DNA from: an uncultured Bacteroidia bacterium
GTDB lineage: Bacteria; Bacteroidota; Bacteroidia; NS11-12g; UBA955
DNA: 64,000 nucleotides
Direction: 5' to 3'
NCBI GenBank assembly: GCA_943788195.1
Contig: CALSPH010000002.1
Location: 248,001 to 312,000 of the forward strand
In this document: one piece after another, positions 8,207 through 16,564 of the stretch
How positions within the stretch are numbered: the stretch's first letter is position 1
Layout of the letters: the number at the start of each line of letters is the position of its first letter
Position numbers and translations under genes: made by a program
The notes under the pieces: generated by a model
What the model was told of the DNA's origin: nothing
Seen by the model: only the letters and a program-made list of their open reading frames with translations
The model's database searches: none

Positions 8207-9298
8207 ATGAAAGACAAGTATATAGTACACCTTTTTCTGTATACTCTATCGGTAATCTTCTTCAGTTGTTCTAAAAAACAGAAGAAGATAAATCCCGAAT
8301 ATCAAACCTTAACGGAATCGGTTTATGCCTCAATTACTATTGAACCTGAGAATTTATACGATGTATTTCCAAGTGTATCTGGAGTAATTACAAATCTCCT
8401 GATTTCTGAGGGGGACACCATTCACAAAGGGCAGGTTTTGGCACTACTCGATGATAAAAACGCTCATTTAAACCTGAAGAATGCAATCACACGAAATGAG
8501 TTAGCAAATAAAAATTTGACAGGTAGTGGAAGCGTTAAAGAAAGCCTTAAGGCTAGAATCAGAGCTGCTCAAGCACAATTAAAACTAGATTCTCATTATT
8601 ACGCCAAATTTAAGCGATTAAATCAATTGGGAATTGGTAAAACTGCTGATTTAGATAATGCGCGATTGAAATTTGAAGTTGCCAAGTCAAACAAAGCCCA
8701 ACTGCAACAACAATTGCAGCAGGCTGAAAATGAATTGCATTCAAACGCGATTCAAAACAAGAACAACTTAAAAACCGTTCAGCTTTCTGTTAATGACTTT
8801 CAAATAAAATCGGCCATTGACGGAATTGTATATCAATTATATAAGGCAGAAGGCGAATTGATTAATCCCCAATTTCCAATTGCTCAATTGGGTGACGGAA
8901 ATCAATATCTCATTCAATTGTTGGTGGATGAAGTAGATATATCGAAAATTGAATTAAAACAACCGGTTTTGATTTCTTTAGATGCATACCCCAATCAAGT
9001 ATTTAATGCAATCGTGAGTAAAATTTACCCGATAAAAGACAATCGGTCTCAAACGTTCACGATAGAAGCCATTTTCACCACCTTTCCAAAAAAGCTGTAT
9101 GCTGGGCTTTCAGGTGAAGCGAATATCATTATTAATCGTAGAGAAAAAGTGCTTACACTGCCCACCTATTCTTTAATTAACGATTCTACCGTAAACACAT
9201 CTGATGGAGAGCGTATCATTCAAATTGGTTATAAAAGTTTTGATAAAATTGAAGTGATTAGCGGAATAGACTCATCTACAGTCGTTCTTTTACCATGA
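8207..9298 (+). CDS. HlyD/MacA-like periplasmic adaptor lipoprotein
   Basis: Start chosen at ATG 8207 because the product then begins MKDKYIVHLFLYTL and has a lipobox FFSC; the longer frame back to 8084 would run into the divergent GT9 gene. The 363-residue product has a biotinyl/lipoyl-like hairpin half (GVITNLLISEGDTIHKGQVLALLDD), an alpha-helical hairpin with Gln-rich coiled coil (KAQLQQQLQQAENEL), the second lipoyl half (IKSAIDGIVYQLYKAEGELI) and a beta-barrel. It should connect an inner-membrane transporter to the periplasm or outer membrane. It is the first gene of a tightly packed exporter operon; its stop overlaps the permease start (ATGA). Confidence 0.88.
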   Translation: MKDKYIVHLFLYTLSVIFFSCSKKQKKINPEYQTLTESVYASITIEPENLYDVFPSVSGVITNLLISEGDTIHKGQVLALLDDKNAHLNLKNAITRNELANKNLTGSGSVKESLKARIRAAQAQLKLDSHYYAKFKRLNQLGIGKTADLDNARLKFEVAKSNKAQLQQQLQQAENELHSNAIQNKNNLKTVQLSVNDFQIKSAIDGIVYQLYKAEGELINPQFPIAQLGDGNQYLIQLLVDEVDISKIELKQPVLISLDAYPNQVFNAIVSKIYPIKDNRSQTFTIEAIFTTFPKKLYAGLSGEANIIINRREKVLTLPTYSLINDSTVNTSDGERIIQIGYKSFDKIEVISGIDSSTVVLLP

Positions 9299-10560
9299 GA
9301 ACTTCCTATTCCATCATTTTCAGCATCACCAAAACGCATTTGCTTACTCGTATTAAGCAGTCGGCCATTGCTGCGCTGGGTGTAACTTTTGGGATAGGTA
9401 CTTTTATTATTCTAATCAGTTTCATGACTGGCTTAAATGGTTTACTCGATGGATTGGTTTTAAACAGAACGCCTCATATCCAGCTTTATAATGAGATTTC
9501 ACCTAGTCAAAAACAACCTGTTCAGCTAGCCGATAATTTCACAGGAGATTTCAATATCATCCACTCCATAAAACCTAAAAATAATCTTATCCGGATACAT
9601 AATGCCATTCCGATAATTAATAAACTGAAAGCAGATTCTAGAATACTGGGTATAACACCTCAAGTTAGCGCAAAGGTTTCATACTTAGCTGGATCTATTG
9701 AACTCAATGGAATGGTCAGTGGTATTAATGTTAAAGAAGAAATGCGCCTATTCAATTTTGACGATTACGTGGTAAAGGGATCTGCTTTGGACCTATTAAG
9801 GAACAACAAAGGAATTATTTTAGGGGCAGGTGCAGCAGATAAACTATCCCTAAAAGTGGGTGATAAAATTCAAGTGGGAACTATCACGGGCGGTATTATT
9901 CCATTGAAAATAGTAGGCATCTTTCAAACTGGCTTGGCAGAGGTTGACAATGTCCAAAGCTATGTCAATTTAAAAATGGCGCAGCAATTATTGGGTCAAG
10001 GAAACAATTATATATCCAATATCCATATTAAATTACATGACATGAGTTTGGCTGCTGGAATGGCAAAAACTATTAGTAAAGAATACAATGTGAGCGCCCT
10101 AGATATTATAGCCGCAAACGCACAATTTGAAACGGGTACATCAATTCGAAACTTAATAACCTATGCAGTGTCTATTACATTGCTTATTGTAGCTGGGTTT
10201 GGCATTTATAATATTCTTAACATGCTGATTTATGAAAAAATGAAAGACATTGCCATTCTAAAAGCCACAGGTTTTTCAGGGGAAGATGTAAGGAGGATTT
10301 TCATCAGTCAAGCTATGATTATTGGGTTTACTGGAGGCGTTTTAGGCTTAATCATAGGTTATCTTGTTTCCGTGATGATTTCTCATGTGCCCATGGAGTT
10401 TGAGGCATTGCCTACTATTAAAACGTATCCTGTAAACTTTGACCCCATGTTTTACATAATTGGAATAATTTTCGCACTTATATCCACTTTTCTTGCTGGA
10501 TATCTTCCTTCTCGAAAAGCCGCAAAAATAGACCCTGTAGAGATTATAAGAGGACAATAA
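9295..10560 (+). CDS. MacB/LolCE-like ABC transporter permease
   Basis: A 421-residue FtsX-superfamily permease. The N-terminal transmembrane helix (ALGVTFGIGTFIILISFMTGL) is followed by a large MacB-type periplasmic domain (about residues 45-275) and three C-terminal transmembrane helices. Between the first two of these lies the coupling-helix motif EKMKDIAILKATGFS, and the end has GYLPSRKAAKIDPVEIIRGQ, typical of the family. These transporters are mechanotransmission machines that move lipoproteins, peptides or drugs from the periplasmic side. It overlaps the adaptor gene by 4 bp and the ATPase gene by 1 bp (TAATG), so all three are coupled. Confidence 0.9.
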   Translation: MRTSYSIIFSITKTHLLTRIKQSAIAALGVTFGIGTFIILISFMTGLNGLLDGLVLNRTPHIQLYNEISPSQKQPVQLADNFTGDFNIIHSIKPKNNLIRIHNAIPIINKLKADSRILGITPQVSAKVSYLAGSIELNGMVSGINVKEEMRLFNFDDYVVKGSALDLLRNNKGIILGAGAADKLSLKVGDKIQVGTITGGIIPLKIVGIFQTGLAEVDNVQSYVNLKMAQQLLGQGNNYISNIHIKLHDMSLAAGMAKTISKEYNVSALDIIAANAQFETGTSIRNLITYAVSITLLIVAGFGIYNILNMLIYEKMKDIAILKATGFSGEDVRRIFISQAMIIGFTGGVLGLIIGYLVSVMISHVPMEFEALPTIKTYPVNFDPMFYIIGIIFALISTFLAGYLPSRKAAKIDPVEIIRGQ

Positions 10561-11235
10561 TGAAGATTCTAGAAGCCAAAAACATCAACAAATACTTTGA
10601 AAACCCGGTGTCATTTCATGTATTAAAAGATATTTCTTTTAGCATTGATGAGGGCGAGTTTGTTTCAATAATGGGTAAGTCGGGCTGTGGAAAATCAACC
10701 CTACTCTATATCCTTTCTACTATGGATACCCAATATCAGGGAGATCTCTTCTTTGCGGAAGAAAAAATGAGTGGCAAGAACAGCAAAGAATTGGCGCATA
10801 TTCGAAATGCCCATATTGGTTTTGTGTTTCAGTTTCATTACCTGCTGCCTGAATTCACAGTTTTAGAAAATGTGATGCTACCGGCCAAAAAACTTGACCT
10901 TTTAAACCATACTAAAATAAAGAAAGAAGCGTTGGGAAAGTTAGAAATGCTTGGGGTGGCTGACCAAGCTTTTAAAAGAGCTTCAAGAATTTCGGGCGGA
11001 CAAAAGCAGCGCGTATCCATTGCGCGCGCTTTAATCAACAATCCGAAGATTATTATGGGGGATGAACCTACTGGAAATTTGGATAGTAAGAACGCGGATA
11101 ACGTATTTAAAATATTTAAAGAAATTAGTGACCTCAATAAGCTTTCATTACTTATTGTGACCCACGATTTAGACTTTGCAAAAAAAAACAGATCGCATCA
11201 TCGAAATGGGAGATGGACGAATAATATCACAATAA
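10560..11235 (+). CDS. LolD/MacB-like ABC transporter ATPase, 3' end frameshifted
   Basis: The ATPase has Walker A GKSGCGKST (39-47), Q-loop FQFHYLLPEFTVLENVMLP, signature ISGGQKQR, Walker B IIMGDEPTG and H-loop VTHD, so it is catalytically complete. It should energise the permease encoded upstream. In the literal sequence the frame changes in a run of nine A (11180-11188) and continues as an alien tail to 11252. With eight A the normal ending AKKTDRIIEMGDGRIISQ appears, with stop at 11233-11235 and 224 residues. The lesion removes only the last 15 or so residues and leaves all catalytic motifs, so even the literal product could work. Transcriptional slippage at A9 could also produce the normal end. 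Confidence 0.88.
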
Positions 11236-11273
11236 AATTAACGTTATGGTAGTGCAATAATGCTAAAGATGAA

Positions 11274-11303
11274 TTTATCATTGCACTTTTGTTCGTACCT
11301 TTG
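11274..11303 (+). promoter_or_regulatory. putative promoter for porQ, leaderless-type
   Basis: TACCTTTG (11296-11303) matches the Bacteroidota -7 box; TTTA at 11274-11277, 18 bp upstream, is a weak -33 box. The predicted start of transcription falls on or beside the GTG at 11310, which would make the mRNA almost leaderless. Confidence 0.5.
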
Positions 11304-11309
11304 TCATTC

Positions 11310-12359
11310 GTGAAAAAAAGCTGGTTATTAATGGTTCTAGTACTTGGAGTTGATTCTCTTTATGGGCAAGCTGGTGGTAAACAAACCTTTAATTTCTTGG
11401 ATCTCAAACTATCCCCATATATTGCAGCCTTGCAAGGTGCCACCATTGCACAGCGCAGTGACAATCCAATAATTTCAACACGTAACCCAGCACTTCAAAA
11501 CAAAGGCATGAGCAACCGACTTATCATGTCATACAACAACTACTTGTCTGATGTTAATTTTGGAAATGTGGCCTATTCTACTACTTATAAAAACCAAATG
11601 ATTAATGCAGGTATTCTGTATGTGAATTATGGCAAGTTTGATGGATATGATGCAGCAGGAGAAAGTATCGGCAGCTTTACGGCAGACGACTATGCATTCT
11701 TCGTTGGAAGTTCAAAAAGTATCAATGAGCGATTAACTCTAGGAAGCAATTTTAAGGCGGTCTATTCTCAACTTTACAACTCTTTTGCTAGCGGTGTTGC
11801 TTTGGATGCTGGCTTGCATTATGTAGATACATCAGGCAATAATAACCTTGGGTTTGTGGTTAGAAATGCTGGATTTGTATTAAAGAATTATACTGAAGGG
11901 ATCAAAGAAAAAATGCCCCTACGTATTGAACTATCCTATTCTGTAAAACTATCAAAAGCGCCTTTTCGGTTTAATATCCTGCTGCATAATCTTCAACAAC
12001 CCAACATGCGCTATATTCCTCAAGACGGGTCGGTTCAGAGTACCAGCCTCGATGGAAATCAAAAGCAACAGCAAATTGGTTTCGGAGATAATGTTATGCG
12101 TCATGTAACTTTGGGCACAGAATTGATACTAGGAAAATACACGCATCTTCGTTTTGGATATTCACATCAAATGCGAAGAGAATTAAGCCCAACCATACGC
12201 AGAGGACTCACCGGTTTTGCTTGGGGATTTGGTGTAAACTTGTTTAACATTCATTTTAATTATGCGAGTAATTCATTTTTCCCTGGTATAAACACCAACC
12301 AATTCTCTGCAGTATTTAATCTTAAGAGTCTTTACACCAAAAAGAAAAAACTTGACTAA
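11310..12359 (+). CDS. porQ: type IX secretion system protein PorQ
   Basis: Start chosen at GTG 11310, giving MKKSWLLMVLVLGVDSLYGQ, a clear signal peptide; the upstream TTG at 11289 lies inside the promoter. The mature part begins GGKQTFNFLDLKLSPYIAAL and continues with SDNPIISTRNPALQ and many amphipathic beta strands, as in PorQ of the FadL-like outer-membrane barrel group. PorQ belongs to the T9SS attachment complex (with PorU, PorV and PorZ) that processes and anchors cargo at the cell surface. The pairing with cmk immediately downstream is a recurrent Bacteroidota arrangement and supports the call. The product is about 349 residues. Confidence 0.88.
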   Translation: MKKSWLLMVLVLGVDSLYGQAGGKQTFNFLDLKLSPYIAALQGATIAQRSDNPIISTRNPALQNKGMSNRLIMSYNNYLSDVNFGNVAYSTTYKNQMINAGILYVNYGKFDGYDAAGESIGSFTADDYAFFVGSSKSINERLTLGSNFKAVYSQLYNSFASGVALDAGLHYVDTSGNNNLGFVVRNAGFVLKNYTEGIKEKMPLRIELSYSVKLSKAPFRFNILLHNLQQPNMRYIPQDGSVQSTSLDGNQKQQQIGFGDNVMRHVTLGTELILGKYTHLRFGYSHQMRRELSPTIRRGLTGFAWGFGVNLFNIHFNYASNSFFPGINTNQFSAVFNLKSLYTKKKKLD

Positions 12360-13035
12360 AAAAATAAATATAGCAATTGATGGACATTCATCCTGCGGCA
12401 AGGGCACCTTGGCAAAGTACTTAGCGGACCAATTCGAATACTGCTTTATAGATACAGGAGCGATGTATCGAGCAGTAACCTATGCCATTCACCAAGAGAA
12501 CATTGATTTAAAAGATAGAGATGCAATCAAAACTTTGCTGCACACGCAGAACATTTCAATAGAGGTTGTTGAAAACACGCATCAATTAAATATTGAATAT
12601 AAGGGTGTAAATATCAATGAAGCCATTCGAATGCCGGCTATAAGCAATCAAGTCAGTCAAGTAAGCGAAATTGACATTGTAAGATCATACCTAGTTGAAA
12701 TTCAACAGGAAATGGCACTAAAAAAAGGCGTGGTAATGGATGGCCGAGATATAGGCACGCACGTAATCCCAGATGCTGAGCTGAAAATATTTATGACCGC
12801 AGATGCCAAGATAAGAGCGCAGCGAAGATTTGACGAATTGCAGAAAAAAGATGTAAATATCACATATGACCAGGTGCTAGAAAACATTGTTTTTCGAGAC
12901 AAAACAGATAGTACACGAGAAATCAATCCATTAATCCAAGCCACTGACGCTAAGATTCTTGATAATTCGGAACTCAAATTAGAAGAGCAAAACTACATCG
13001 CAAAACAATGGGTGCTTGAGAAGTTATCTCAATAA
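12352..13035 (+). CDS. cmk: cytidylate kinase
   Basis: A 227-residue (d)CMP kinase: P-loop IDGHSSCGKGT (9-19), the FIDTGAMYRAV motif of the CMP site, GVVMDGRDIGTHVIPDA, the RAQRRFDE lid and RDKTDSTREINPL. It converts CMP/dCMP to the diphosphate in the cytoplasm for RNA, DNA and lipid precursor supply. The TTG start overlaps the end of porQ by 8 bp, so the two are translationally coupled. Length and motifs are normal for the family. Confidence 0.95.
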   Translation: MTKKINIAIDGHSSCGKGTLAKYLADQFEYCFIDTGAMYRAVTYAIHQENIDLKDRDAIKTLLHTQNISIEVVENTHQLNIEYKGVNINEAIRMPAISNQVSQVSEIDIVRSYLVEIQQEMALKKGVVMDGRDIGTHVIPDAELKIFMTADAKIRAQRRFDELQKKDVNITYDQVLENIVFRDKTDSTREINPLIQATDAKILDNSELKLEEQNYIAKQWVLEKLSQ

Positions 13036-13177
13036 AGATACTACCCCAAAAATAGTGCGTTCAGATGCTTTATCGGCACAATTCAGTTATCTTAATTTAT
13101 ATTATCCTATTTAACAGTCAAAGCTTTAAATATAAGCGATTCAAGCGGTCGACCCTTTGGCGTAATTGAACAATCCC

Positions 13178-14279
13178 TTACTTTATCTCGTCCTTCTTTT
13201 TATCGATTTGATTCTTTTTTGCATCAGCTTCCGACTTTTTCTTTTTTGAATCTGACTTTAAATTTTCTTTTTTCTTATTGGTCGAATCAATTTCATTCTC
13301 TCTCTTAGCGTTATCTGAGGCCAACTTGGTATTGGTTTTTCTTAACTTTTTATTTGACTTGGAGATGGATTTAATTTTCTTGGTTTTAGCTTTTAATTGA
13401 AACTTTTCTATTGACCAAGTTATATCTTTTGCCTCTTTTTTCAACCCCTCCACTTCCGCAGCACTTTTTGCTTGATCTCTTATTTGAACGATTGATTTTT
13501 CATTGGCTGCCTTTTCTTCATTCATGGTTGAAATCTTAGACTCATTTTTAGAAATACTCTTTCGCAATTTCTTATTGGTCTTCAATAGTTTCGATGAAGA
13601 TTTGTTCAAAGTCTTTATTTTTCCCTTTAACATCGAAATCAGAAATCTCTTTTTCGATTGATTTAATCTCATTCTCATTCGCTGATATTTTGTCTTTGTT
13701 CTTGTCCAATTCTGATTTATTTGCATTAATCTTAGACTCTTCTTTTTTTACGTCTCCCTCTGCTTTATCAATTTCTTTGTTAATTTTCTTAACCTCCTTT
13801 TCTTTTCCTTTTTTCTCCTTACTCAAATCCTTAATTTCAGATTTTAATCCTGCGATTCTATTCTTCTCTTTTTGCTCCAACCAGGACTTTTGAAGTTCAT
13901 CAAGATAAATAGCATATGCCGGATTTTGATGGGTATTTAAAATCACATAAATACCGCATTTAGTAGTAGTATCATTTATTGGGGCATATTTTAGATGTGC
14001 AGTAAACGCTGGCGGACCCATTGGGAAAGAAAACACATTTGATGCTGTAAAGACAAATTTTCTGCCTGGCATAACAGCAACCGTTCCTTTTTGCTTTGTG
14101 TTATACTTTTGCCATACTTTTAAACAGTCCATATAGGATAATGGAACAATAGCCTCTTGTACTTCATAAGTGATAGGACCTATAGTATCCTGTTTCTCAG
14201 TAAAATTTATTTCTTGGCCAAATAGTCCAGAAATGATTACTAGACAGATAGGTATTAAAAGTAATTTTTTTATTTTTTT
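13178..14279 (-). pseudogene. exported lysine-rich coiled-coil protein, frameshifted
   Basis: Two overlapping frames (13178-13726 and 13572 upwards) are parts of one gene. Reducing the A5 run near 13618-13622 by one base joins them into about 366 residues. The N-terminus reads KKIKKLLLIPICLVIISGLFGQ, a good signal peptide, but no ATG precedes it in frame before a stop at 14283-14285, so the start is unclear or also damaged. Residues of about 25-130 form a small unrecognised domain; the rest is a long Lys/Glu/Ser/Asn-rich coiled coil. No family is recognised. It could be a periplasmic or surface-associated structural protein. It diverges from the T9SS cargo gene at 14301. Confidence 0.6.
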
Positions 14280-14300
14280 ACGTTAATTTCACCTTGCAAT

Positions 14301-15852
14301 ATGCAAAAAACGTTCCAAATATCGGGGATTTTTTCAATAATTCTTTTTCTATTTTCATTTCATAACTGTATTGAGTGGAAACCCATTGGCCCGCTATCAA
14401 CCCCCATGCCTGAAGAAGGGTACAAAGGATGGTCAGCAAATGGCATTGGACGTGTTTTTGACATTGCTGTACACACGAAAAACGCGAATATTATATGGCT
14501 TTGCAGCCCTAATGGCGGGCTTTTTTATACCAAAAATAGAGGGAAAAAGTGGAAACAAATTCCATTACCTACACCAGGCGGAGCAATACATATTGAGCGC
14601 ACCCCAATCGACCAGAGAGCCTATCGTCTCTTTGTAGCATCCAACATTAGCATGTCCAGTAAAGACCCGTATTCTTATGGCGTTTTTTCTACCGACAACA
14701 ATGGTAAAACATGGGATACCATACATCCACTATTTCCTTCTGAATACAATCTTTCTACCATTGGCATAATGAAATGGTTTAATAACCAATTGATTTACAG
14801 TGTAAATGAAAATGTTTATCGTTTTACGAATGGGCGACAAACCTTATTACACACTGCTGTTGTTCCTGTTTCTGGTGTATCTTTAGAGATCGGTGCTACC
14901 ACAACAACGACATACAATAGTGCCGGGGGAATTATTACGAACTCCAATGGTGGTGTGATTTTCAACCGAAAATGGAATATATCTCCAACCAGCCAACCAA
15001 CCAGTGACGTGACGGTCCTTTATCCATTTACCAATACCGAATATTCCGCTATTGTAACGGCATTATCAAGTAAAAGTACTACTATTACTAATGCAAACCA
15101 GCTGCAAATGTATAAGCTTACATCTTCTGGTACGTTTGCAGACCCACATGCCAGTGGTGCCACGGGACCCGTTCTTACTCACGGAACAAATCCAAGTACT
15201 GAAAATTGGGTATATAGTGCTCACAGTAATGGTACAGACCACCTTGCCACGTATAAAGTGTCTTCGTTCTCTGGGGGCGGAGGTGGTGGCGGTGCATCTG
15301 GAATTGCTTTACCTCTAGAATTCGTTTCCTTTGACGCGCGAGCTGCAGCTATGCATACCGCTAATCTTCAATGGGCTACTGCTAGTGAGATCAATAACAG
15401 TCACTTTGAAATAGAACGTAGCTACAATGGTAGAACTTTTGAAATGATTTGTCAGGTTGCCGGTAAAGGAAAAAGCCATCAGCAGATGGAGTACAACTAC
15501 ATCGATAATGGCATTCATCCGTCCAACAACATAGCTTATTACCGCCTCAAACAGGTCGATTTTAATGGTACATCTGAGTATTCAACTATTCAGTTCGTTC
15601 GTTTTGATGAATTGGGAAGTGGGATATATTTTTCTGCTTACCCCAACCCGGCCTCAATAGAATTGAACATCAAAATAGAATCAAATCTTATAGGCTCTCA
15701 ATTCAAAATTATTAATGCTTTAGGGCAAGAAGTAAAACAGAGGTGAACTATCCAATTTAAACGCTACTATTGATGTAAGTAGGCTACCAAAAGGAAACTA
15801 TACTATGCTTATTGGTTCTGAAAATTATTCGCATCCATTTTTGGTTGAATAG
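14301..15852 (+). pseudogene. T9SS type A cargo with BNR/sortilin-like N-terminus, frameshifted near the end
   Basis: The frame from ATG 14301 encodes a signal peptide, then a beta-propeller-like start with sortilin/BNR-type phrases (NIIWLCSPNGGLFYTKNRGKKW, FSTDNNGKTWD), then a Gly-rich linker (GGGGGGGASG), then a fibronectin-like LPLEFVSFDAR...NLQWATASEINNSHFEIERS segment common in T9SS cargo, and finally the sorting domain starting YPNPASIELNI. The literal frame stops at 15746 in the middle of that sorting domain. Dropping one A at 15741 continues it to VSRLPKGNYTMLIGSENYS and a stop at 15850-15852, giving 516 residues. Secretion through T9SS would need the restored tail. Confidence 0.75.
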
Positions 15853-16525
15853 TTTTTAAATGAAGTATGCTTAAATACGGTTGTTATTCCTCGCTCTTTT
15901 CTATTGAGAGGGCAAATCCCGTAAGACTCTTGTAAAGAGCTTAAGGGGTAGATAATTGTTCCACAAGTAAGAGAGCATCATTGAAAATAATCGAAAGGTT
16001 TTGCATAACGTTAGCTCAAACCAATAAACAACAAATAATATCATTTAAACCTCATTCTTTTATTGGCCAATGTGGAACAGTAGCAGTCTGGATGTCTCAA
16101 AAAAATCCAACTAATTTTCTTGTTTAACAGCCCCTAAGTAATTTAAAATAAGGACTTCTTGTTTAAATGATTTGCTCAGAGTGGTGGTATAATCCTATGG
16201 GTTGGTGACAGTAAAGCAGGCATAAAAAAGCCCCTAATTATGGAGAGGCTTAAATCTTGGTTGATTTACTATCCATCTTAACACTGTTATACTACAAACA
16301 CCAATAAATAATGCTTTGAATGGGTTAAGCAATAGAATAAATTAAAATAAGGGCTATTTAGCCCCCTAAGGAATTTCTTTATTTTAGAGATTTTTTAATC
16401 ATTGATAGTTAGACTGATAGCTCATTATTTTTGGAACTTGAAAAAGTTCGACCTTGCTCTAAAACTGGTAGTACAAATCTATGGAACAAAATGGTCATAC
16501 TTGCCTTTATTTAATTAAAATCTAT
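15853..16525 (+). other. non-coding gap of about 0.7 kb
   Basis: No open frame with coding character is seen on either strand. Weak hairpins occur at about 16227-16252 (aagcccct with agaggctt, one mismatch) and 16347-16365 (gggct-attt-agccc). No RNA gene or mobile-element end is recognised. The right end carries the promoter of the giant repeat protein. Confidence 0.5.
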
Positions 16526-16533
16526 TATCTTTG
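16526..16533 (+). promoter_or_regulatory. -7 box upstream of the repeat protein gene
   Basis: TATCTTTG matches TAnnTTTG and lies 31 bp before ATG 16565. Only a weak -33 element (TTGC at 16501-16504, spacer 21) is seen. The site lies downstream of the ATG at 16481, which argues for 16565 as the true start. Confidence 0.5.
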
Positions 16534-16564
16534 CAATCGGTTTTATTTAACTTTTAAGGGTATC

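Noticed and set aside
15853..16525. tRNA or small RNA gene in the gap
   Set aside because: No cloverleaf or known RNA motif could be folded; only weak hairpins with mismatches are seen.
16481..16564. Upstream start for the PKD repeat gene
   Set aside because: It precedes the likely -7 box at 16526, and ATG 16565 gives a clean signal peptide.
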